A stretch of DNA of 64,000 bases, taken from the NCBI GenBank assembly GCA_963920635.1, contig OY987298.1:63447949-63511948 (forward strand), read 5' to 3'. The stretch comes from Pseudeuparius sepicola (Eukaryota > Arthropoda > Insecta > Coleoptera > Anthribidae). Below, piece after piece: positions 45,901 through 56,700 of this stretch. Positions within the stretch are counted from its first letter, which is position 1. Each line of letters begins with the position of its first letter. The notes below the pieces were generated by a model, which saw only the letters and a list, made by a program, of their open reading frames with translations, did no database searches and was not told the origin of the DNA. Position numbers and translations under genes: made by a program.

Positions 45901-46508
45901 CTCGGAAATATAAATATTTGCTAACATACTAACATTCAAAACAAGCGAAACACAAATAAGGGAGACTGAGACTAATAAAATGAAAAATGAACCATCTGAT
46001 ATCGATTGAAAGTTCTCCTGACGTGGTTTCCGAGCCCGGTGAGGTACGCCGAAGTAGGGGGAAGTAGGGGAACCACGAGTTCCAGCGAACGCCCGCCCGC
46101 CCGCCTATCTCCGTACGTCTAATTCCTGCTCGAATGGCCAATTCACGGATCATTTTATTGCCGGGCAATGGGTTCGTAGTTTTCAAATCATAGCCAAACG
46201 AACAAACGTATCGACTTGAAAGTAGTCTTAAAATAATGTTATAGAATGCCTCAATCGTCGTTGTGTCCTTCGAATTATTTTTGAGTGGTGGAAATACTCG
46301 AAATTCTTAACCGAATATAGTCGAATTTCGGGTATGTTTGGCATTTTTTTTCACAGTGTCGCATTAGTCCTGCACAGTTCGTGATACACAACGACGATTC
46401 TTCGTAGTTTTATCTAAGCCACAAAAAAAAATCAAGTGAAAATATTAAGAAATGCAAGTAGGAGATGTAAACTACGAAACCCTTGAAAATGGGGGGTATC
46501 GTAGCGCC
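42944..46508. mobile_element. TTAA-target DNA transposon, 3565 bp, no transposase seen
   Basis: TTAA stands on both sides (42940-42943 and 46509-46512). The ends GAGGCTACGATAC and GTATCGTAGCGCC are inverted with 11 of 13 matches. The gypsy RNase H frame is continuous across the element plus one TTAA, so the borders are exact. GCTACGAT recurs inside (about 43079) and TTCGTAGTTT words lie near the right end. TTAA duplications are known for piggyBac and Sola3, but the ends do not start CCC as in typical piggyBac. No long frame is present, so it is presumably non-autonomous. The interior is AT-rich with GC-rich pieces at 43010-43110, 44380-44430 and 46020-46110. Confidence 0.8.
43997..44058 (+). 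repeat. Short repeat ending in (ATT)n, partner of 22950-23015
   Basis: GTTGCTTCTGGGGTACTC, TAGTTTGGAGTA, TGAGGGTGAG and AATTATTATTATT occur in the same order as the minus-strand copy at 23 kb. It lies inside the TTAA element. Confidence 0.6.
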
Positions 46509-46952
46509 TTAACGAAACACGAATTAAATAAACCTGTGATAGAAAAAGAAATTTTAGCAATTTACTGGGGAATCACTTATTTCCGCCCTTATCTTTTTGG
46601 AAGAAAATTCATTGTGATAACAGATCACAGACCTTTAGTCGGTTTATTCAGCCACAAAAATCCTTCTTCAAAATTGACGCGAATGCGCTTAGAATTACAG
46701 GATTATGATTTTGAAATACAGTACAAACCAGGCTCAGCCAATACAAATGCAGATGCTTTATCAAGAATTCGAGTAGATTCAGATATGTTAAAAGCACTAA
46801 TACCAACAACTGTAGCAGTGACAACTCGCTCTATGGCAAAAAACGATATTATCTGTCCAAATGGCAATCAAAAGTCACTAAACATACCAAATTCAATATT
46901 ATTGACAAGCGCGCTAACTATCAAAATAAATTTAAAAATAATATTGAAATAG
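46509..46952 (+). pseudogene. pol: pol part 2: rest of RNase H
   Basis: This continues directly after the TTAA element. TKHELNKPVIEKEILAIYW, then FIVITDHRPLVGLF with its conserved Asp, and the closing PGSANTNADALSR motif are all present. The frame is open to 46952 and then is lost. An upstream ATG at 46452 lies inside the inserted transposon and is accidental. Between 46952 and 47090 the reading switches frame and meets stops, so integrase is not continuous with RNase H in this copy. Confidence 0.85.
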
Positions 46953-47089
46953 AAGAGAAAAATGTTAAAATTACACTACTGAGCGATAATCTGGAACAAA
47001 ACTTAAAAAAAATTTTAAAAAGCTAGCACTTTCGTTAAAAGACAATATATTTGCTTATTTAGAAGTCATGACTTTCAAAGAAATGTATA

Positions 47090-48208
47090 ATGAAATATAT
47101 AAAAAAATACGACTACGGAATAATTATTTTGTTATATGAACCCCCAATTAAGGTAGAATTAAAAAGATTACAAAATGAGCTCATAGAAAAATACCATAAT
47201 TCTTTATTGGGAGGACACACCGGTGTGAAGAGAACAATTAATAAATTAAAACAAAAATATATATGGAAGAATATGTCAAAAATGGTAAAAAAGTTAATAT
47301 CTAATTGCGAGAAATGTCATAAAAATAAGGTAACTAGGCACACAATTGAACCAATGGTCATTACAGAAACTCCGTCGACTAGTTTTGAAAATATCTCAGT
47401 AGACACAGTAGGACCATTAAAAATCACAGAAAACAATAACCGTTACATCTTAACTATACAATGCAATCTAACTAAATTCATTCAAGCTATACCTTTAGAA
47501 AGTAAACACTCTAAAAGCATAGCCAAAGCGTTATTTGAAGACTTTATGTTAAAATTTGGAATTCCAAAAATTTTGAAAACAGATCTAGGCACAGAATACA
47601 TAAACGAAACTCAAAAATTAATTAATAAGTCACTAGATATAAAGCATAGCACTTCAACTGCTTTTCATCATGAAACTCTAGGTAGCTTAGAGAGAAATCA
47701 CAGAGTTCTAAACGAATATTTAATCACATACTCAAATGGCTCAAATTGGGACACATTTTTGCAATACTTCGTTTTTGCCTATAACACAACCCCTCATTCG
47801 GTAACGAACTACTCTCCTTATGAATTAGTATTTGGAAAAATTCCAAACTTACCAAATGATATTTACAGTACGTCTAACCCTGTATATAACACTGATAATT
47901 ACGCAGATGAATTAAAATATAAACTAAACGAAGCACATAAGAGAATTCAGGAGCTACACAACAACGCTAAAACAAAGTCTAAGTCAGAGTACGACGAAAA
48001 AGTTAATCCTTCAAACTTTCGCATTGGAGATTTGGTGTTATTAAAAAGAGGTTTCCAATATAAATTAGATAGCCCCTATAAAGGTCCATTTAAAATCACA
48101 AAACAAAATGGTGTAAATTCAACTATTCTAAACCAAAACGTAGAACAAACTGTTCACAATAACAGACTGAAATTGTACAAAAAGGTGATTAATTGCTTGC
48201 TTGTTTAA
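47090..48208 (+). pseudogene. pol: pol part 3: integrase
   Basis: An open frame of 372 codons cut off from upstream pol by stops. The N-terminal zinc-binding HHCC is visible: H36, H43 (KYHNSLLGGHTG), C73 and C76 (CEKCHKN). The catalytic core shows D105 (ISVDTVGPL), D165 (KTDLGTEY) and E201 (GSLERNHRVLNEYL), the DD35E spacing. A C-terminal basic region with the GDLVLLKRG and YKGPF words common to gypsy integrases ends near 48208. The protein family joins retrotransposon DNA to the chromosome. All catalytic residues are kept, but without the rest of pol and a start signal it is treated as part of a broken polyprotein. Confidence 0.85.
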
Positions 48209-48368
48209 AAAAAAAGAAGATAATTTTTTTATATAAGTTCTTAGATAAGAAATACTGTATTATGTATTTATACTTGTAATAATAATTATGTTTAATTAAG
48301 TTATATAATATTACAAACATAGGGTATAATATTCATAACATAATACATTTATTGGGTTAAATAGGAAT

Positions 48369-48379
48369 AGGGGGAAAGG
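48369..48379 (+). other. Polypurine tract
   Basis: AGGGGGAAAGG directly precedes the 3' LTR, where plus-strand DNA synthesis is primed. Confidence 0.85.
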
Positions 48380-48582
48380 TGTAGTGCCTTCTTATAATTA
48401 TCATTATCATTATCCATATCGTTATTTTATTTATTAGTTTAAACATAAATACAGCTATTCAGCAGTTTAGAATGTAGGACACTAAAGTAGGTAACTATAA
48501 CAATTATTGTATATGAGACGAATTGAAGCATTCATAGAATAAAGATGTGACATCGACAACCAACCTGTTTGATTCCACAACA
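48380..48582 (+). repeat. 3' LTR of the gypsy element
   Basis: TGTAGTGCC...CCACAACA, 203 bp, with AATAAA at 48538-48543. It has one substitution and one 3-bp gap relative to the 5' LTR. Confidence 0.9.
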
Positions 48583-50460
48583 CATTTAATCTATATGATG
48601 AAACTGAAAATAAAAAGTTCAAAAACCTTCGGCTTAGGTATGCATAAAAAATGTACATCTTTACCAGTTGTGCCACATAGAAAAAGGCTGGAGTGCTATT
48701 TGAGAATAAAAACTTATTTTTGCTAGTTTTTATTAGATTTTGGTAAATTAATTTTTCTGGATAATGGTTTTCTGTTTATTTCCGGAAAGACAACTTCTTT
48801 CCATTTTGTACGTTTTTTTTATTTAAGTTCAAAATTAACGTATGGTAAATAAATTGTGAAACTCTATATGCTCATGTATAATATTTGTGATATGTTATTT
48901 TAAGAGTATGTTCCTGGAAGCTGACTTTCTTTCGATACATAGAAACATGATATAAATTATTATCACTGACTCACGAGTTCGCTATTCCATTTTTTTTAAC
49001 TCTTCAGGGTGAATCTGAAAGTGAGGCATTTTTATTACAGGATGCAAATTAGATCGAAATAAGGAAACACTCTGTATGATGTAAAAATGTCTAAGATAGC
49101 GGGGGCAGATTATATAGGTAGTTTTAAAAATGGATAATTTACGTCTTTCCACAATTATTTATAATATATGGTAATCACACCCTAAAATAAAAAGCAGTTT
49201 TTAAACTTTTAGTGCTACTAAACATCGGCTTTATGAGGCCCTATTAATATGCCACGTTAAAATGTTACACAGCGTTATACGCGGTTTAATCTACACCTTC
49301 TTATTTATTTTTAGAAAGTAAGCAAATAATTTGAGGTTTTCTGGATATCCATAGCGGCTGTTCACACCACCTGAGGAGGAACCGATTATTCTCAATATTG
49401 GCACCTATTCCTTAAAAATTATTATTATTTTGAACCGGCTAGTCAGAAAATATCCATAGAGCTTGCGTAATATGATAATAATATACCATTTTCCAATGGG
49501 CACATACCTATTCCTTTATGCGATCGTAGAAACGAAGGTGTCTTTTGTTATTCTTTTGATTTGCAGAATAGAAAATTGAAAATATTCTTCTCGTGGCCGA
49601 TAAATCTTATGAATATTTTTTTACAAACAGATAATTATTATCGGCGATTATTTACCGCACTGATAGATTCATCAATCAGATTAAAAAGGTGCAAGCAGTT
49701 TATCGCAGAAATTTGACTATACGCATTATTATATTTTTCGCCTAGCATATATAACGAAAATCAGTTATATTACCCCTAAAAATAGTTTCTTGTACGGGTG
49801 ATCATTTTTAGACGCCCAGCCTCTCTTGGTGGAAAGTGGTCGAATATACCCCGATTACTGTAAGAAGTCCCGATTTTGTCAGATGACATTCTCCACAAAA
49901 TCCCTAGGAATTTTCTGTTAACCATGGGTATAACATTGGTATATGTGTCTCAACTAGTTAATGACGTCACTCATTGATTTATTATGTTAAAAGTTACCCA
50001 AGTGATACGAAAAAAAGAACATAATAAAATAAAAACCCTATTGCAATCACGATTATACCGCTACAAATAAAAATAACTATGACTACAACTCATTTTAATA
50101 ATAATTTCAAACGTCATGGAAACATTTTCGTTTTGGTATTTTGGTATAATAAGCTGCTTTTGGCAGCGTCTATGTGCGGACTCAGGCAAATTTAGCTTCG
50201 GTGTGTCAAAGTGACAGTGAAGATTTTCCAGATCGTTCAAACTGGTTCAAACATTCGGCAGTGAATATATTCACGGGTTTTCTACGTTTCGTGAGTTTTA
50301 CCGTTATCTGTGTTGTTCTTGTTCTTGTTACTTTTCGTGTTATTGGTGCAAATGGGCTCGTTACTGACCTGAACTTATGACCCGGTTAGGTTATTGAAAT
50401 TACCAATTGACAGTGCCAGTAAGGACTTCTTAAAATAATTTGACTATATATGGAAATATT
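48583..50460. other. Unrecognised DNA
   Basis: No supported gene was found. CAGGGTGAATCTGAAAGTGA at 49005 looks like the end of a MITE of the same broad type as 7346, with no partner seen. Confidence 0.45.
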
Positions 50461-50631
50461 ATACAGCGTGTCCCGCTCTGATGTCCGGAAGAGGGAAAAG
50501 TTTATTATTGGTGGGTTTACGACAAAAAGTCATTGTTTATAAAAATCCTGCTCGTCCTAAAACGCCCAGAACTGTTAAAATATTTGTGATTTTTTATACA
50601 GTGTGTTTAGTATTTCGAAAAATTTAGAATA

Positions 50632-51199
50632 ACAGTTGAATGGTCAACAGCACCACACAAGGTATGTTGGCAAAGTCTATAGAGAATACTACCCTTGTTT
50701 ATACAGAGACGTATATAAATAAGGATACTACTCTAGACTTTGGTATTTGTATGCAAAGATCCAATAACAAATATATCTAGAGGTTATTTTTATTCGCTGA
50801 GCCAACTCAAAGTGCTACATTTTTTTAAACTATATCTATACTTATACAGATCAAGAATGATAAAAATCGATTAGGTGTATCAAAAATGCCGCACAAATTA
50901 TAAACGAACTAAAATTTACAGAAGCCAGTCAGTAAGCTGAGATGAGTTAAGGCGGGTAGTGTGCGACAACAGAAAAGACCAATAATTCAAATCGTTTTTT
51001 ACTTTTTGGATGATATTTTGTAAAAAATAAAAAATTTATAATAATGCTAGTGTGCATTTTTTGACCCGTAAAAAATTTAAAAAATTCAGCACACATATTA
51101 TGGCACTCAGAAAAACAACCTGTATATTTGTTATTGGATCTTTGGACACCAATAGATATCTTGTGTGGTCCTGTTGACCATTCAACTGTTTTGAAGTAA
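50632..51199. mobile_element. Foldback split by a smaller hairpin
   Basis: ACAGTTGAATGGTCAACAGC and AAGATCCAATAACAAATAT at the left are mirrored at 51121-51195. A smaller palindrome in the left arm (50692-50741) has arms CAAAGTCTATAGAGAATACT and, inverted, AGTATCCTTATTTATA-type sequence. It appears to have inserted into the left arm. Beyond 50462 a TACAGCGTGTCCCGCTCTGA word may belong to another MITE end. Confidence 0.6.
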
Positions 51200-51900
51200 T
51201 TCCATGGCATACTTCACTGTTGACTCGTAGACTACTTATGGACTAGCTGTTTCTGGACTTCCCAATGATTTGTTTCGTTACATATTAGCGGGTATGCATT
51301 TTTCTTTTTTAGCGGGTCTGTCCCTCTGTCTGGTTAAAATTTTTTTACACTATAACTGACGCATCCTGTGGTTTTTCCACATTTTTTTCTTTGGAAAATT
51401 GTTTCGGTAAAATAATTCTTAGTAAAAAAAAACATTTGAATGCCTGTCTTTAGGTCTCTTCCTACCATTATTTAGTATCAATCATTTTAATTAGAAAAAT
51501 TTTACCGCTCAGAACATATTGGTTGAGTGCATATATGCCCCGAATAATTTTTAAGTTTACAATAAACACGAAGAGCATAAACGCCCAAGTTGGAATTCTT
51601 CTGTGATTTTGTAATTTTTTAAAAAAGGATATCACCAAACCGCACAAGTCATTGTTGGTTTTGGGGTGTTTTCATAATTATTATGTAGGTACCTATGTAA
51701 GATTATTATGAATATTCTGATGTCATTCCTCAAAAATCTAAGGTGTCGATAATTAAGAGAAATGGCACATCTATGTTGCTTTTGGGTAATATAGACAGAG
51801 TTAATCCTTGGATAAAATACTTATCCAGGAAACCCTATGGAAATTGAAATATTGCTTATATCAGTTGCTCTTTTGCACCGTAATCCCTTTGGATGGCCCA
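51200..51900. other. Unrecognised AT-rich DNA
   Basis: No supported feature was found. Confidence 0.5.
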
Positions 51901-51903
51901 CAA

Positions 51904-52400
51904 TATTGTGACAATACGAATTAAGAAGTTACTTCTCTATACTATTATACCTGGTCTTATTCAATTACATCCTTTTTTCATTCAGAAATAACGGTTCAGC
52001 ACAGCGAAAATCTTCTTAGAACTGTATTCACGACATGGTACAAAGCTTCTGTCTACCTGCGGTTCGTCCTAAATGGAATTCTGAAAATGGTTTTTGCGGT
52101 TGGGTATATCTTCTTGGTTTATGGTTAAATCCATTAAAGACATAGGTATGACTATGGTCAGAGGAAACGAAAATTTAGTTAGTTTAATAATTTGAAATAA
52201 TTTAAGCTTTTCTCAAAAGCACAATATCAGCATGTAGTATATTTAAGTTAAAGAAGCAAACGTCAGCTTGCTGGTGTCTTTTAGAAGGGTAAAGTCATAG
52301 AGGAGAAAAACTATCGGAAGATAAGTAAAGTGTCCTTCGACTTGAAATTTGAGCTTCTGGGGATCAGCCCAGCTTGATTTGAAATTAATTTGTTATTTTA
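51904..52400 (+). repeat. Dispersed repeat, copy 2 (copy 1 at 29423-29750)
   Basis: ATACGAATTAAGA, ATAACGGTTCAGCAC, AATCTTCTTAGAACTG and TCTTCTTGGTTTATGGTTA match copy 1. An extra 180 bp (52150-52325) separates the last, weaker block (GTGTCCTTCG...GGGGATCAGCC). Confidence 0.7.
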
Positions 52401-52463
52401 TTTTACTTTCGAAAAATCAAGTAAACCTTGGATATTATGAGTAAAACTAATTTTCCACATTAG

Positions 52464-52540
52464 TAAAGTGCCCTTTCTGTATGCTTCACAACAAAATGTT
52501 ATTAAGGAAACTTGTTCAGAATGAAAAACTGGATAAAATA
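52464..52540 (+). repeat. Relic of a foldback arm
   Basis: AGTAAAGTGCCCTTTCTG, then CAAAATGTTATTAAG and CTTGTTCAGAATGAAAAA, follows the order of the arm at 2252-2325. The borders are lost. Confidence 0.4.
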
Positions 52541-52572
52541 ATTAAAACGCTTTAAAATCAAAGTAAACCTAA

Positions 52573-53777
52573 TATAGACTAGGCCCATGTTTAGGAAATC
52601 CATCTCTATAAAGTGCAAGAAACATTTCATTTAACAATTAGGGTATTTCGACCCCGCTGAATACGAATCTGCCTGTTGCCAAAGCAAAATTTGGACCGGA
52701 AGTACGGTATCCAAGATGGCGGCTAAAAGTCTATCTCCCTTGTCCGTCGGATGCCAAATACTTTGCAATGCTTAAAATTTACTTACCATAAGTTTGGAGT
52801 GCATGGGTTTCAAGATGGAACACGACATGGCCGCCGAAACTTTGTTGCTCGGAAGTAAGCAAGGAAAATGAAAAAACGACATGAAGAGGATGTGTGATCA
52901 ACCAACTCTGAATCCGACGTCAGTGCCCTAGCTGCGATACATGAAGAGGCCGACACTTGCGTTGCACTACCTACATGTTGTCCACTCCGATGCTGACAAC
53001 AACGTCGACATGGCGAGGGATTCCGACATATGTTTGCTTCTATGATCCATCACTTCGACAAAATGATCAGCTCTAAAGTGTGGATGACGAGTGGCACAGC
53101 GAAAGAAAGGAAGTATCTCCCGGTATGTCTGCAAAATTATTCCCAATGTTCAAAATATCATCTTGGTGTTTCACGCGTTTCCGTCCTTATATGACCCTTG
53201 AGCCCATTCCCAAAGCCTGCACAGATACCCTAGCCTCTAATTGTTCATCTCAGAGCCTGACTACAATGTGCACGTGCAGGAAGATTGAACTGACTTGCAT
53301 CAAGTTGTGCCACGGCTGTCGACAATGTTTTAACTATTTATATGGTTAATTACTTATCTTCCTTGCAACCTTGCTATAAGCTAAAAATATTTGAGTGATT
53401 GTTTTCTTATCTTCTTTGCAATATTGCATTAAACAATGTTTGAAATCTGAAATTATCGTTTCCTCATTTTCCTTGCTTACTTCTTAGCAAGAAAGTTTCG
53501 GCGGCCATGGTGTGTGCCATCTTGGAACCCAATACTCCAAACTTATGGTAAGTAAATTTTTTGCAATGTGTTTGGCATCCGAGAAAACCCCTAAGCAGAC
53601 GTTTAAATCATTATTTTAAGCAAACGGACAAGGAAGATGGAGTTTTGGCCGCCATCTTGGACCCCGTACTTCCGGTCCAAATGTCGCTTTGGCAACAGGC
53701 AGATTCGTATTTAGCTGGGTCGAAGTAAAACCGTTGTTTCTTGCATTGTTCTTTTTTGAAATCGTGCCTAGTCTATA
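52573..53777. mobile_element. 1.2-kb foldback element
   Basis: The ends TATAGACTAGGC and GCCTAGTCTATA are exact. The arms (about 470 bp, with gaps) share ACGAATCTGCCTGTTGCC, TTGGACCGGAAGTAC, AAGATGGCGGC and TTCCTTGCTTACTTC-type words in opposite orientation. The middle (53000-53370) includes an 89-codon plus-strand frame with no recognised domain. AAGATGGCGGC and GGCCGCCATCTTGG in the arms resemble YY1/Pho-type GCCATNTT sites, which may be chance. Confidence 0.8.
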
Positions 53778-53779
53778 GG

Positions 53780-55470
53780 CTTTTGAAAAATTTCACATGA
53801 ATTGACATGAACATTGAACACTCCTGTGCGACGCAAATCTCTGTGAAGTTGACTGGAAAACCGACAGCACAACAACAGAAAGATTAGCCGCTTTGTTCGT
53901 CGCTAAATTATTTGTGTGCGTTTTCGTGAGGCGCACAGTGCACATCAACAAAAATATAAACGCACTCGAGACTCTAGCAAATTTGTGTCAAATATAAGGT
54001 GTAACGCAAATATTTCTTGATGTGGACCCGGCTATAGATGCAGGGATATTTTTGTATTTTTTGTTACTTGATAATAAATAATAACTTTTAAAAAATTCGT
54101 GTTTTCGGAAATATCGAACTATAGAATTTGGTAAAGTTTTCGAAAGACACAATCCCGTAATTTTCCTAACTTGAAATGAGAAATTAAAAAATGTCTGGGG
54201 TTTTCAAAACATTATTAGAGCAAAACAATTAATACAGAAAAAAGAAACAAAAAAAATATATCTAAATTCTCTATGTCTGGATCCCTGGATAAGATAACGC
54301 AGACAAAGTTGGGGCTAAGGATACGACAACCCCCTTTGTTCCGATTGTTCTTTGTGTTTTTTTTTATAAAAATTACATAAAAATTGTTATTTGTACAGCT
54401 TTACGTATATATGTGCCAAATTTGAACTAAATATCTTAAGAAACACTGGCGTTTAATTTTAACAACCTATATACACCGGTAAAAAACCATCCACAGTAGA
54501 TATGCAACCACGTGACATATTATATGGCGTGCGGCCTCGAGCAACTTTGACTAAAAAAACTTATTCAAAGGCAGGCACAACGCCCAGATGTAGGCATGCT
54601 ACCAAAATATACTTCAATTCCCTTACAACCGACAATAATAATTATAATTTTTAAAAGGAAATTATGAACAAATGACGCGTTTTAACAAAAAACTTGCTAA
54701 TTTTTTATCTAGACTATAAAGTCATTGAGACGTTAAAAATAAAAATTTTCTCTAAGTTATTTTTAAAAATATATGTTTGCTGTCTGTAAGGGGATTTTAT
54801 AAGTATGTATGCGAAAGTGGACTAGATCTGTGCAGTATTAGAGCGGTAATTCGGTTTTAAAAATATCTCAACATGGCGTATACTGTCGAATTCTTAATTA
54901 AAATTAAACTACAATTATTTTTGCTATCGGGAGTACATAAATCTTTCATGGTAAATATTTGTGCATTATCAACTTAGTTGTTTTTGGTTTTTGTATTTCT
55001 TCGTTTCTTGATAGGACTAAAATTCCACAATTCATTATAACAACAAGATATACTCTATAAAAATGTTATAATTAAATTCACTTTGATACGCAGTTCAAAT
55101 TTTCCGCACTTACCTTTTGTGTATTTTAGCTGAACAAACAAACCAAATCTAGTATCCAAACAGATTTTGATTGGTGATTAATTACTGTTACCACAAGCGT
55201 CGGGCACAGTATTACAAGACGAAATTAAAAATAAATGGAATTCTCTTTTTAAATAAACAATCGGCCATTTATTTAATGCAAAATTTCATCTTATGTAAAT
55301 ATTATGATAGTCGTGAGTAGTGAGCTGATAATGATTTACATTAAAAACACACACGTATAGGTAACGAAATAATTTAACCATAAAGAAAATACACAATGGT
55401 GACGTTAATATATAGCATGCGCGAATAAATTAGAATTATGTAATGGAGAACGGCACACATGCAATTCAAG
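53780..55470. other. Unrecognised AT-rich DNA
   Basis: No supported gene or element was found. Confidence 0.5.
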
Positions 55471-55471
55471 C

Positions 55472-55520
55472 CAGGGGCGGCTGCATTCTGTCGGCTGATA
55501 TTTATTTCTCACTAAAATAT
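55472..55520 (+). mobile_element. hAT-like end without partner
   Basis: CAGGGGCGGCTGCATTCTGT resembles the ends at 19921 (minus strand) and 37698. No opposite end was identified. Confidence 0.3.
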
Positions 55521-55689
55521 GTAAACGGCCATTACTCGTAGTGCATTTTTTGGACTAAACATTCAGATATAGATGAAAAAACTGTAGGTAGTGATAAAAG
55601 CATGAACCGAAAAATAATGACACTTTCAAGTTGAATGGCATGCTGCAATTGACATGCTGCAACTCATATGACTTGTGGCACGAGAGTTG

Positions 55690-56700
55690 ATTTATTTGTT
55701 CCCAGATACAAAGAATTTAGGCGTAAGTGTCCCACTTGGTACACTGCGAATATTATCGTAGATATTAAGAGAAACGCAAATTGTTTGCAGACATGCAAAA
55801 ACACTAGAGGCCACGAGTATTCGGTGGAGTATGGGGAACTTAGGGCACATATTATATAAAGCATCAAGCTAAAGCAGCTTTTCGAAAATATATTGAAAAT
55901 TAATAATATTCAATTGCAAGTCACTGATGATCCTATAAGAAACTCTGATCATTTGTAGAATACTACCAGAATCTTTAGTAATATGAATTAAGACAACAAG
56001 GTTATGGACGATTCACAAGATATTGTAGATGCTTTTGCAAACTTTTTTGAAAGTGTTTTGGTTGTTTCTGATACTAAGTAGATATACGTATAGGTATGCA
56101 AGTTATTTCTTCTATAATAGCAATCGTCTTGTGAGCTTTGAAATCATCACATCATTTTTAGTTACTGGTCCATTACCTAAAACCTTGCTGTCTAAACAGG
56201 TACCTACATTTCCTTTAGTTTGGAAGGTAACGCGTGTGTGTATTTTCAAGATATTTTCAGTCATCAGTAATTACAGAGAATTTCTGTTCTGTTTAATTTC
56301 ACCAAGATCTTTGAAGTTATCTTCTATAACAGGATCTATCCTATAATCCAAATGGTTTTGTTTGTAGCAAGTCTGCGCCCACTAATCTGATGTGATGGAC
56401 AAAGGCGGTTGATGTTGTCTATACCGATTTCGCCTAAGCTTTTGATCGTATTGAACATTTTGTTTTACTTCAAAAACTTGACATTTTTGGTTTTAGCGGT
56501 TCGTGAGTTTGGCTTCTTCGGTCGTGTTTCTTTCTTTATTATAATGGGTACAGTTCTTCCAAATATGATACATCTGGAGTTCACCAAGGCTCTAATTTTG
56601 GACCTATCCTATTTTTTTTAATTAACAGCGCGTTTTCTTTTGGTCGGTGTCACTAAGGAGTTGTCTAATGTACATACCTATACTTGTTACTCGGTAGCAT
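55690..56700 (+). pseudogene. Decayed jockey-type LINE ORF2 fragment
   Basis: In three alternating frames the segment follows jockey-clade ORF2. First comes the linker between endonuclease and RT (PRYKEFRRKCPTWYTANII, then SVEYGELRAHII at 55830-55858), and a stretch ending FANFFES-like near 56050. RT begins with a PTFPLVWKVTRVCIF run (56205-56250), SVISNYR, and VDVVYTDFA (about 56410-56437), which corresponds to the first catalytic Asp motif. It continues through AFDRIEHFVLLQKLDIFGF, and SGVHQGSNFGPILF (56574-56615) matches the SGVPQGSxLGPLLF motif. The YADD box is not found. Many stops and shifts make this an old, truncated relic. The nested LINE at 23 kb is a different family. Confidence 0.8.

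Larger units (their letters stand above)
39411..48582 (+). mobile_element. Ty3/gypsy retrotransposon, 412/mdg1-like, interrupted
   Basis: Two LTRs (206 and 203 bp) bracket a primer site, a small ORF1, gag, and pol in the order protease, RT, RNase H, integrase, then a polypurine tract. No env-like frame follows integrase. The small upstream frame before gag, the RGG-type gag tail and integrase words such as GSLERNHR resemble the insect mdg1/412 lineage. Pol is broken by two nonsense codons, at least one poly-A frameshift, further breaks between RNase H and integrase, and a 3565-bp DNA transposon. No target duplication was seen (CTGACTA on the left, CATTTAA on the right). Confidence 0.9.

Noticed and set aside
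46452..46508. ATG at 46452 as the start of a gene
   Set aside because: It lies inside the right end of the TTAA transposon. The RNase H coding sequence truly begins on the left side of the insertion.
52700..53700. AAGATGGCGGC words as a promoter with YY1/Pho sites
   Set aside because: They occur as mirror copies in the arms of a foldback element, so they are element sequence. A regulatory role is not supported.
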